From Planococcus sp. ISL-109 (GTDB lineage: Bacteria > Bacillota > Bacilli > Bacillales_A > Planococcaceae), in NCBI RefSeq assembly GCF_018613655.1, contig NZ_JAGGPW010000004.1:214627-278626 (forward strand): a stretch of DNA of 64,000 bases. The letters are read 5' to 3'. Both the position numbers and the translations under genes were made by a program. The notes beneath the pieces were generated by a model, which was given only the letters and a program-made list of their open reading frames with translations, ran no database searches and had not been told where the DNA came from. Positions 23,681-30,247 of the stretch are shown piece by piece (within the stretch, counting starts at the first letter, position 1; every line of letters begins with the position of its first letter).

Positions 23681-25706
23681 TAAACTATCGCCAGAAGAAA
23701 GAGAAGAAAAAAAGCTTCCGCCAGAAGATGAGAGCTATATCTCAGAAGAAAAACAGAAAGAAGTACTTCAAAAATATGACCCTGAGTCAAATACGCGGGA
23801 TTTATCTGGATTTATCAAGCACGTCGTATTTTTTGGGCTTCTCGCATTTTCATTGTTCCAATTGTATACTGCTATATTCGGGCAGTACACAGCATATATC
23901 CAGCGTTCGATCCACTTAGGCTTTGCCCTGTCGCTCATTTTCCTATTGTTCCCGATGCGCCGGCGCAAAGGGGCACGCCATAAAGTTGCCTGGTACGATT
24001 ACATACTTGCCTTATTATCCGTCGGGGTCGGTGCCTACTGGCCGATCATGTATGATGATTTGGTGTTCCGCATCGGCCGTGTAACAGAACTCGACTTGGG
24101 TGTCGGGATTCTCGCGGTTCTGCTGACCTTAGAAGCCACTAGACGGGCAGTCGGTATGCCGATTACGGTCATTGGAGCTTTGTTCCTAACATATGCCTTT
24201 TTCGGTCCATACTTCCCAGGCTTCATGAGACACCGCGGCCAGGACTTGGATTCTCTCATTCAATTGATGTTCTTTACGACAGATGGGATTCTCGGAACTC
24301 CAATCGGCGTATCCGCAACGTTCATCTTTACATTCCTGCTGTTCGGTTCGTTCCTCGTGAAAACAGGAGTCGGCCAATATTTCAATGATTTGGCCGTCAC
24401 CTTAGCTGGAAACTTGACCGGTGGGCCTGCAAAAGTAGCGATTTTCTCGAGTGCTTTGCAAGGGACCATTTCCGGGAGTTCGGTCGCCAACGTTGTTACA
24501 TCCGGTTCTTACACGATTCCGATGATGAAAAAGCTCGGTTATAAAAAGGAGTTTGCCGGCGGAGTTGAGGCTGCGGCTTCAACGGGCGGCCAGCTGATGC
24601 CACCGATTATGGGGGCAGCGGCGTTCTTGATGGTCGAATTTATCGGAGGCGTAACCTATTGGGAAATCGCCAAAGCAGCAACAATCCCAGCTTTGCTTTA
24701 CTTTACGGGTGTGTGGATTATGACGCATTTCGAAGCGAAGCGCATCGGTTTGAAAGGCCTTTCGAAAGAAGAAATGCCGAACCGCAAAGAAGTGCTGAAA
24801 AAGATCTATCTATTAACACCGATTTTAGCAATTATCGTATTCCTATTAATAGGGATACCGACGATGCAAGCTGCCCTTTATGGCATTTTACTTACAATTT
24901 TTGTTAGTTCTTTCAATAAAGATACCCGGCTCAACTTTAAAGATATGATTCATGCGCTCGTGGATGGTGCACGAACTGCGCTGTCTGTGGCAGCTGCCAC
25001 CGCCACTGCAGGTATTATTGTCGGTGTCGTCGTGAAGACTGGCTTAGGGCTCGCGTTAGCGAACGGCCTAGTGTCTGCCTCCGGCGGAAACGTGCTCTTG
25101 ACTTTGTTCTTCACGATGCTTGCAGCGATTGTCCTCGGAATGGGGTCGCCGACAACAGCAAACTATGTTATTACATCCACTATTGCCGCGCCGGCAATCA
25201 TCACTTTGTTGATGATTGATGAGCCGGTTGGTGCAACAGTACCGATTGTGGTCGCATTGTCTGCTCACTTGTTTGTCTTTTATTTCGGGATTATCGCGGA
25301 TATTACGCCGCCTGTTGCACTCGCGGCATTTGCAGCTTCTGGGATTTCCGGAGGTGAGCCGATACGGACCGGATTTAATGCAGCAAAACTTGCCATAGCG
25401 GCGTTCATCATTCCGTATATGTTCGTCCTGTCTCCAGAACTATTGATGATCGATACGACTTGGCCTCAATTGATTTGGGTAGTGGCTACCGCGGTTACCG
25501 GAATGATCGCCATCGGTGCGGGACTTATCGGTTACTGGTACCGCAAACTCAATTGGTTTGAGCGGGTCATCACGTTCGTTACAGGTATTGCCTTGATTTA
25601 CCCTGAAGGATTTACAGATCTTATAGGGGCGGCAGTGTTCGTCGTGTTGTTTGCGATCCAATGGATGTCTAGAGACAAAAAAACACCGAAACCACAAACA
25701 GCATAA
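23673..25706 (+). CDS. TRAP transporter permease, fused 4TM/12TM subunits
   Basis: 677 aa membrane protein combining the small (DctQ-like, 4 TM) and large (DctM-like, 12 TM) TRAP subunits. A charged 60-residue N-terminal tail leads into helices from about residue 50. The DctM part has SALQGTISGSSVANVVTSG, VEAAASTGGQLMPPIMGAAAF and GMGSPTTANYVITSTIAAPA. TRAP uptake is driven by a Na+ or H+ gradient. GAAGGAG lies in the end of the DUF1850 gene, implying coupling. Its stop is followed by a strong terminator. Confidence 0.93.
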   Translation: MSDKLSPEEREEKKLPPEDESYISEEKQKEVLQKYDPESNTRDLSGFIKHVVFFGLLAFSLFQLYTAIFGQYTAYIQRSIHLGFALSLIFLLFPMRRRKGARHKVAWYDYILALLSVGVGAYWPIMYDDLVFRIGRVTELDLGVGILAVLLTLEATRRAVGMPITVIGALFLTYAFFGPYFPGFMRHRGQDLDSLIQLMFFTTDGILGTPIGVSATFIFTFLLFGSFLVKTGVGQYFNDLAVTLAGNLTGGPAKVAIFSSALQGTISGSSVANVVTSGSYTIPMMKKLGYKKEFAGGVEAAASTGGQLMPPIMGAAAFLMVEFIGGVTYWEIAKAATIPALLYFTGVWIMTHFEAKRIGLKGLSKEEMPNRKEVLKKIYLLTPILAIIVFLLIGIPTMQAALYGILLTIFVSSFNKDTRLNFKDMIHALVDGARTALSVAAATATAGIIVGVVVKTGLGLALANGLVSASGGNVLLTLFFTMLAAIVLGMGSPTTANYVITSTIAAPAIITLLMIDEPVGATVPIVVALSAHLFVFYFGIIADITPPVALAAFAASGISGGEPIRTGFNAAKLAIAAFIIPYMFVLSPELLMIDTTWPQLIWVVATAVTGMIAIGAGLIGYWYRKLNWFERVITFVTGIALIYPEGFTDLIGAAVFVVLFAIQWMSRDKKTPKPQTA

Positions 25707-25708
25707 AT

Positions 25709-25747
25709 TAAAAAAGATGGAAGCCCCAAGTGGCTTCCATCTTTTTT
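25709..25747 (+). terminator. TRAP operon terminator
   Basis: AAAAAAGATGGAAGCC pairs with GGCTTCCATCTTTTTT over a 6-nt loop; symmetrical, so it can also stop minus-strand transcription. Confidence 0.88.
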
Positions 25748-25760
25748 ATCATTGCATAAG

Positions 25761-25813
25761 AAAAAGCCAACCGAAACACCGGCTGGCTTTTTGGAGCAGT
25801 TCACGACTGCTCT
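25761..25813 (-). terminator. Hairpins flanking the left attachment site (former tRNA-Val terminator)
   Basis: Two hairpins: AAAAAGCCA-ACCG/CGGCTGGCTTTTT (25761-25792) and GAGCAGT/ACTGCTC (25794-25813). On the minus strand they follow the 3' end of the tRNA-Val fragment and look like its original terminator, now cut off from the intact tRNA gene by the element. Confidence 0.55.
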
Positions 25814-25814
25814 T

Positions 25815-25861
25815 GTATGATTCCTACTGGGCTCGAACCAGCGACCTCTACCCTGTCAAGG
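25815..25861. repeat. Left attachment site (tRNA-Val 3' fragment)
   Basis: Identical over 47 bp to 31452-31498. On the minus strand it contains the anticodon-loop 3' part, T-arm and acceptor 3' strand of tRNA-Val. The match stops at A25862 versus T31499. Confidence 0.93.
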
Positions 25862-25888
25862 AGTGACTTAATTTCCTTCAGGCAAGAA

Positions 25889-26437
25889 TCAAGCAGACGT
25901 TGATACATGAACACATTCGTTATTCTGTTGTGTTAATAATACAGAATTTGATTGCAAGTCTACAGAAATTTCATCAATTTTATATTTAAAACGGAGGCCA
26001 GTAGATTTATTCTGCCAACCATTCTTTAAGCAATATTGGATGCCGTTCCTTCCAATGTTAAGTTTCCTACTTGCATCGGATACAGATTTAAACTCAATTT
26101 CTTTAGTATCATCATAGGCAATAATTTTTCTTTGCTGCTTTTCGTATGCTTCTCTTCGGTTTTTCTCCGCTGTAACTACAGTGCAATTCTCCAGCGAATA
26201 AATGTTACCACCTTTAATGTCTTTATCAAGTTGCCATTCGAGGCGTGACTGATAAAGTAGATGACCGTTGAACAAGTGGCTATCAATATCTTCGACAAAG
26301 TTCCAAAAATCATGCCACCGCTCATGAACAGTGATACCTTTGGCACCATAGTATTTATATAATTTATGATTCGGATTATGACAGCGACCCATCATTTCGT
26401 GCCAACGTCCATATTGTGCGTGTGCTTTTTTGTTCAT
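25889..26437 (-). CDS. HNH/AP2-like homing-type protein with NUMOD1-like C-terminus
   Basis: 182 aa from the ATG at 26437, nine bases after AGGAGG. The N-terminal two thirds resemble phage-borne HNH/AP2-type proteins: YGRWHEMMGRCHNPNHKLY, YYGAKGITVHERWHDFWNF, LEWQLDKDI and NIYSLENCTVVTAEKNRRE. The C-terminal part (IEFKSVSDASRKLNIGRNGI) looks like a NUMOD1 helix-turn-helix, typical of homing endonucleases. A canonical His-Asn-His triad is not obvious, so it may bind without cutting. Just inside the left end of the element. Role unknown: mobility, regulation or a parasitic gene. Confidence 0.72.
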   Translation of the reverse strand: MNKKAHAQYGRWHEMMGRCHNPNHKLYKYYGAKGITVHERWHDFWNFVEDIDSHLFNGHLLYQSRLEWQLDKDIKGGNIYSLENCTVVTAEKNRREAYEKQQRKIIAYDDTKEIEFKSVSDASRKLNIGRNGIQYCLKNGWQNKSTGLRFKYKIDEISVDLQSNSVLLTQQNNECVHVSTSA

Positions 26438-26595
26438 TATTATTCGCCTCCTAATATCAGTATATTGGGAGGTAAATAAACGTAAGGCAGACATACGCAA
26501 ATAGTTCTCTTGACAACTATTGTTATGCAAGAAGTGTATATGGTATTAGGTTTCAACCTCCGATAACTTTACTTGTGTAAACTAAATGTTTTTAG

Positions 26596-26777
26596 CAACG
26601 TTGGTCCTACAACGTTTCTGAACATGCGTGAAAGTGTCATGTATACATTTTTCATACATCGTTGAAGAATCAACGTTTCTGGAGTAGGGTTGCATAATAT
26701 TTCTCGAACAAAGTGCATAAACATTTTCTTACAGATGTCAGTTCAGCAAAGAAAGTCAGAAACGTTTGTTCGTTGAA
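26596..26777. repeat. Iteron-like AACGTTTCTG repeats (three copies)
   Basis: AACGTTTCTG at 26611-26620 and 26672-26681 (direct), and inverted as CAGAAACGTT at 26757-26766. Each is accompanied 4-10 nt away by a second CAACG or CGTTG half-site, so each unit is a small palindrome plus TTTCTG. Confidence 0.7.
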
Positions 26778-26790
26778 TATTAATATTCAA
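26773..26790. repeat. Perfect 18-bp AT-rich palindrome
   Basis: TTGAATATTAATATTCAA, directly beside the third AACGTTTCTG repeat. An easily melted palindrome beside iteron-like repeats is reminiscent of an origin or a strong regulator site. Confidence 0.7.
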
Positions 26791-26808
26791 TTATTGGTTA
26801 TGAAGTCC

Positions 26809-26894
26809 CCTCGTCCAGGAGAAAATTCCTTATAAGAAGAGAGGACCAAGTTGAGGTTGGTGTGAAAAATTTTTATTCCCAGCAGAAAGGATTT
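26809..26894 (+). repeat. Duplicated module A (GAGAGGACCA module)
   Basis: CCTCGTCCAGGAG, then GAGAGGACCA (26839-26848), TTGAGG, GTGAAAAA, a T-run, CCC and AAAGG in that order. The same series appears at 29794-29884 (module B) on the same strand. Confidence 0.6.
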
Positions 26895-27114
26895 CAATAC
26901 CCCGCCCCGCCAGTAGAAAAAACGTGTTTGAAGATGGAGGACCAGTTGACACTCTGCTTACACCACAGGTACCTAAACGAAATATTGGTGTGAAATATCT
27001 TTCAGCAGTGACATTTTTATTGCGCTATTAGGAATCTATCGTAAAGTACCGCTGAACGTCCTAAACGACCACCAGTGCGACCAAGTGACATGCTGTTGTT
27101 AATAGGTAAAAAAA

Positions 27115-27141
27115 TATAAGCACTCCCAATGGGTGCTTATT
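27115..27141 (-). terminator. Terminator of the DUF4145 gene
   Basis: ATAAGCACTCCCAATGGG region: ATAAGCAC pairs with GTGCTTAT, with A/T runs on both sides. It overlaps the stop codon of the minus-strand gene. Confidence 0.7.
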
Positions 27142-27859
27142 TAAATTTAAAACTATAATTATCAAGTTCATAAATCTGCTCGATTATCTTTTCTAAAATG
27201 TCAATAGCAAGTTTAAGGGTTCTCCTTGTAGGTTGCTTAAGTTCATGAGCGGAAGAATTTCCTAATCCTCTAATTTTGTGCAGGATATTTGCCTGGGATT
27301 GAACTACTACGTTTTTCTCAACAAGACCGTTTATTTTGCCTTCTAATCTTTTACTAAACACTTCATCAGTTGAATCTTCTTTCAACTTTTTATTCCCAGA
27401 TTCGTCGAGAACGTATCCTCCTTGAATCCCTAAATCTTTACAGATTCCTTCCACTAGCATTCTTAATCCCACAGCGGATAATAAATAGGATTCCATATTA
27501 AAAGCTGAGACAATCTGAGAATACATTATTTGTATTGCTTCTGGAGATTCCCTGAAGTCTAAAGGTTTGTGCGGTTCATATCTCGATTTTTTTTCAACTT
27601 TTGGTTCTTCAGGATAGACAATAACATCTGTGAAATGTCTGTTCTCGCCATGCGGGTCTAAATCAATCATAGACTCGTCTCCGTATTCACTTACAAAAGC
27701 AACGGTATCACACCCAAGACATTGGACTATAAAGTATTCGTGCTTCCAATCAAAATCATCATAAGGGTATTCACTTTTTTCACTATGGGACATTATAATG
27801 CCATGATGGTTTCTGTTTTTACATTTACGGCAGTATACTTTCGCTGAAAATCTTTCCAT
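27137..27859 (-). CDS. DUF4145 (HEPN-like) protein with N-terminal zinc ribbon
   Basis: 240 aa. Two CxxC pairs (CRKC near residue 10, CLGC near residue 47) form a probable zinc ribbon. The C-terminal half matches DUF4145: SAVGLRMLVEGICKDLG, then LHKIRGLGNSSAHELKQPTR. HEPN folds use an Arg-x(4-7)-His motif for RNA cleavage, and the R...NSSAH here fits the family pattern. DUF4145 proteins recur in mobile elements and next to restriction or anticodon-nuclease systems; a defence or RNase role is an inference. AGGAGTG precedes the ATG at 27859. Single gene with its own terminator. Confidence 0.75.
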   Translation of the reverse strand: MERFSAKVYCRKCKNRNHHGIIMSHSEKSEYPYDDFDWKHEYFIVQCLGCDTVAFVSEYGDESMIDLDPHGENRHFTDVIVYPEEPKVEKKSRYEPHKPLDFRESPEAIQIMYSQIVSAFNMESYLLSAVGLRMLVEGICKDLGIQGGYVLDESGNKKLKEDSTDEVFSKRLEGKINGLVEKNVVVQSQANILHKIRGLGNSSAHELKQPTRRTLKLAIDILEKIIEQIYELDNYSFKFK

Positions 27860-28007
27860 ATATAATCACTCCTAGTTCGATAAAGTTTATCTTATTAGCA
27901 ACTGTTGGTGTGTATGAATCATGAAGATTGCCACAGGCAATCTCACGATCATTTTCTTGATGGCCATTTCCATTAAGTATAACTATGGTGGGAAAAGTTT
28001 ACAATGC

Positions 28008-28041
28008 AAAAAAGGTATGCCCTAAAACGGAGCATACCTGT
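28008..28041 (-). terminator. Terminator of the 76-aa ORF
   Basis: On the minus strand AGGTATGC pairs with GCATACCT and TTTTTTG follows. It lies 60 bp behind the stop at 28099. A second stem-loop (ATCCCGAGGTCAT/ATGACCTTGGGAT, 28062-28092) lies between. Confidence 0.7.
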
Positions 28042-28098
28042 AGGTGCGTAACGAAATGTTATATCCCGAGGTCATTAGCAATGACCTTGGGATTTTCC

Positions 28099-28329
28099 TT
28101 AAGTCGTTTCAAACGGCTTTAAAATTTGCTTAGGTTCACTGCATGAACCTTGGTATTTATTCCGTACCATATCCAATATCATTGCCAAGTTCGGTTCGTA
28201 ATCGGCAACTTGATTAGCAACCCGCTCCAGTATTACATCTTCTTTCATATCATTTTGACGCTTCAGTTCATACCCGATAGTATCCAACGATTCAACCAAC
28301 TTGTGAGCAGTTTCTTCAGTGATTCCCAT
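28099..28329 (-). CDS. Small hypothetical protein of the element (76 aa)
   Basis: MGITEETAHKLVESLDTIGY start, strongly helical, acidic, no membrane segment. AAGGAGG lies 9 bases before the ATG and a terminator follows, which supports expression. Not recognised. Size and composition would fit a small regulator or an antitoxin-like partner, but no partner is adjacent. Confidence 0.6.
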   Translation of the reverse strand: MGITEETAHKLVESLDTIGYELKRQNDMKEDVILERVANQVADYEPNLAMILDMVRNKYQGSCSEPKQILKPFETT

Positions 28330-28432
28330 TCTGATATTCCTCCTTGATTTGTATTAATAAGAATTATGATTCAATTCTCAAGTGCTGGCAATCTACTTTA
28401 TATATTTATAACCCCAAAGGGGAAAAAGCAGC

Positions 28433-28492
28433 CCTGCTGAGCGTAGTCCAGCAGGTAAGCGTATTACCTATGCGTAGCAGAGGTATATACGC
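28433..28492. other. Twin hairpins with a shared loop motif
   Basis: HP1: CCTGCTG / CAGCAGG with loop AGCGTAGTC (28433-28455). HP2: GCGTAT-TACCT / AGGTA-T-ATACGC with loop ATGCGTAGCAG (28459-28492). Both loops expose GCGTAG. They lie between divergent small ORFs; could be an origin, a nick site or a structured RNA. Confidence 0.6.
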
Positions 28493-28618
28493 CACAGTAT
28501 GAGTAAATAACGTTAGGAATGATTTGGACATAACGTAAAGATGCCTCTAAAGTCCTCCTGCGATTTCGGATTTCATCAATATAATAACGGTAGAAAAAAT
28601 TTTGTGGAGGTTTGGAAA

Positions 28619-28789
28619 ATGTCAAAGTACAAAGTAATCATGAAGAAATCTTTAGCAGAAAACTTAAAAGGAGCAGGTCACGAATTTGTGAGAGATGTAG
28701 AAAGTAAAAGCAGAAAAGGCTATCGTGCATTTATTTTTATTCAGACGCCTGGACTAATTGAGGACATGCTGAAATTTAATCAAGAGTAG
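28619..28789 (+). CDS. Small basic hypothetical protein (56 aa)
   Basis: Starts MSKYKVIMKKSLAENLKGAG; basic, mixed alpha/beta pattern (YRAFIFIQTPGLIEDML at the end). GTGGAGG lies 8 bases before the ATG. Followed 95 bp later by the 243-aa gene on the same strand; the two may be co-transcribed. Not recognised; size and charge would suit an excisionase-like or DNA-binding accessory protein, which is speculation. Confidence 0.55.
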   Translation: MSKYKVIMKKSLAENLKGAGHEFVRDVESKSRKGYRAFIFIQTPGLIEDMLKFNQE

Positions 28790-28848
28790 GTTGCACCAAC
28801 TCAATTTTATATAAGTAAACTTATTATATGTTAGTGAGTTCCTGCACC

Positions 28849-28902
28849 TTCTACAAATAATTCTACAGAAGGAGATTCTACAAAATGGAAAAGTATTCTA
28901 CA
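28849..28902. repeat. Four TTCTACA direct repeats over the start of the 243-aa gene
   Basis: TTCTACA at 28849, 28861, 28876 and 28896. Two lie before the ribosome site, one between it and the ATG, and one just inside the gene. They would suit autorepression or iteron binding by the encoded protein. Confidence 0.65.
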
Positions 28903-29616
28903 CAAGAATTGTGCGACAGTGTGTTATTTATTACGACTGCCACATTCAAACGTCACAAGCAGAAATATCTGGAAGAACTGAAGGTAAATTATTTTGTAAC
29001 AGAAGAGAAAATCGGAGGAAAAAATTTCTTCACGTTGGAACCTAAAAATACATTGGTTCACATACTGGATTGCAAGGTCGGTAAAAAAGATGTTGATTTA
29101 ATAGCAAGGATTTTAGAAGTGCTGTTGGATGACAAAGTCATACCTATATCTGATGAAATCGGGAAAGCATTGAACGTGCCATCTGGAACTATTAATGGGT
29201 ACATATCGTTCTTCTATGCTCGTAATATTCTGGTGGAACCAGTGAGTGTAAAGGAGCAAGAAATAGATATGGAAACTGGAGAAATCATGAATGAGTATAA
29301 TCGAGTACAAGGTGCTCATGTATACTATGATATTAAGTCCGATGATACTCGAGTGCTTCTTGATAAAAAGTCTCAAGTTCAAGTCGACAATTTGTTTAGG
29401 TCCGCTTGGAAGGAGTACCATGTTACAACGATTAATCCACTAAAGAAGCGGGCGCCTAAAGCGAACTTCCAACCTCTATATACAACCTTTAGTAATATCG
29501 TATGGAAAAGGATTAATGAAACTTTTGGGTTCCGTCACTGCTGGAGAGTTCCTAAACCAATCATCAATCCCGAAATTAAACAGCAACTACAAGAATATTT
29601 TTATCAGGTCACTTGA
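28885..29616 (+). CDS. Unrecognised 243-aa protein, candidate replication or regulatory protein
   Basis: MEKYSTQELCDSVLFITTAT start. Two segments look like helix-turn-helix or winged-helix units: residues 5-33 and the stretch IPISDEIGKALNVPSGTING (about residues 92-111) followed by FFYARNILVEPV. The C-terminal half is basic with tryptophans and tyrosines. No membrane segment. AAGGAG lies 9 bases before the ATG. TTCTACA repeats cover its start. In small integrative elements the largest non-integrase gene next to repeats is often the replication initiator, so that is the leading guess, but I do not recognise the family. Confidence 0.65.
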   Translation: MEKYSTQELCDSVLFITTATFKRHKQKYLEELKVNYFVTEEKIGGKNFFTLEPKNTLVHILDCKVGKKDVDLIARILEVLLDDKVIPISDEIGKALNVPSGTINGYISFFYARNILVEPVSVKEQEIDMETGEIMNEYNRVQGAHVYYDIKSDDTRVLLDKKSQVQVDNLFRSAWKEYHVTTINPLKKRAPKANFQPLYTTFSNIVWKRINETFGFRHCWRVPKPIINPEIKQQLQEYFYQVT

Positions 29617-29793
29617 TGTTATGAGCCGATCATTGCTGCGCAATGTCGGCTTTTACTTATTCAACTTAATCATCAGTAAACACGTTTGCTTCATGCACTA
29701 CGGAACATATTAAATCACAGAATACATTCCTATTACTAAATCAGTAAATGGAGCGGTGACACAAGCAAATGGTAATAGGATATGTCTTTGACA

Positions 29794-29884
29794 GCCTCCT
29801 AGGTCTTTTTAAAAAACCTTTCTAGAGAGAGAGGACCAGAGTGAGGGAGCAGTGAAAAAAACTTTTCCCCATCTAAAGGTTTCG
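29794..29884 (+). repeat. Duplicated module B (GAGAGGACCA module)
   Basis: CCTCCTAGGTC, an A/T palindrome, GAGAGGACCA (29829-29838), GAGTGAGG, GTGAAAAA, TTTTCCCC and AAAGG. Same order and strand as module A, about 3 kb away. Confidence 0.6.
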
Positions 29885-30027
29885 AAAGTCAGCATGCTAA
29901 TACTTGAAGAAAACCATCAAAATTTACATGTTTTTTTACATATAAAATTGAGCAAACACGCACTACCAATGAGTTTCTCTCCCCATCTTTTCCCTTTAAT
30001 TATTTAAACTCCAAGCAGGATAACGAA

Positions 30028-30117
30028 GAAAAGCACGATATACCTCAGAAAACCCATGAAAAAGACGTTGAAAATCATCGAAAAACTATATGAAAACTAT
30101 AGAAAATGAATAGAAAA
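30028..30117. other. Phased A-tracts (predicted intrinsically curved DNA)
   Basis: GAAAA tracts start at 30028, 30048, 30058, 30070, 30080, 30092, 30102 and 30113: spacings 20, 10, 12, 10, 12, 10 and 11 bp, i.e. in phase with the helical repeat. Confidence 0.75.
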
Positions 30118-30179
30118 GTGGTGTTTTCCATAGGTTGTTGCTGTAGACGGTTATGAATAAAATCCCCATTTTACTGTAA

Positions 30180-30198
30180 TCTGTAAAGGATTTACAGA
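30180..30198. promoter_or_regulatory. Palindrome O2 (TCTGTAAA-GGA-TTTACAGA)
   Basis: Perfect inverted repeat, half-site shared with O1 at the integrase start. It is followed by the smaller palindrome CTGTAGTACAG (30199-30209). Confidence 0.6.
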
Positions 30199-30209
30199 CT
30201 GTAGTACAG

Positions 30210-30247
30210 ACCAAAAGAGAAGGCCTGAGCAAATTGCCCAGACCTTT
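30210..30247. terminator. Integrase terminator
   Basis: On the minus strand AAGGTCTGGGC pairs with GCTCAGGCCTT over AATTT, followed by CTCTTTT; directly behind the integrase stop. Also functional-looking on the plus strand (TTTTT at the end). Confidence 0.75.

Larger units (their letters stand above)
26438..27136. other. 699-bp non-coding region of the element, rich in repeats
   Basis: No credible gene. It holds three AACGTTTCTG repeats (26596-26777), an 18-bp AT palindrome (26773-26790), module A of the duplicated sequence (26809-26894), further GAGGACCAG and GACCA motifs (26936-26947, 27066-27083) and a hairpin at its right end. Origin, packaging or control region are possible readings. 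Confidence 0.7.
29617..30247. other. 631-bp non-coding region between the 243-aa gene and the integrase
   Basis: No credible gene. Contains module B (29794-29884), phased A-tracts (30028-30117), CTGTA/TACAG palindromes (30180-30209) and the integrase terminator. A 17-codon frame at 30056-30109 has no ribosome site and its composition follows the A-tracts. Confidence 0.7.

Noticed and set aside
30056-30109. 17-codon frame (MKKTLKIIEKLYENYRK) across the A-tracts
   Set aside because: No ribosome site within 15 bases; the composition follows from the phased GAAAA tracts, so DNA curvature is the simpler explanation.
30028-30117. Could the regular A-rich repeats be a CRISPR array?
   Set aside because: Units are only 10-12 bp, with no conserved repeat plus unique spacer structure and no cas genes in the window.
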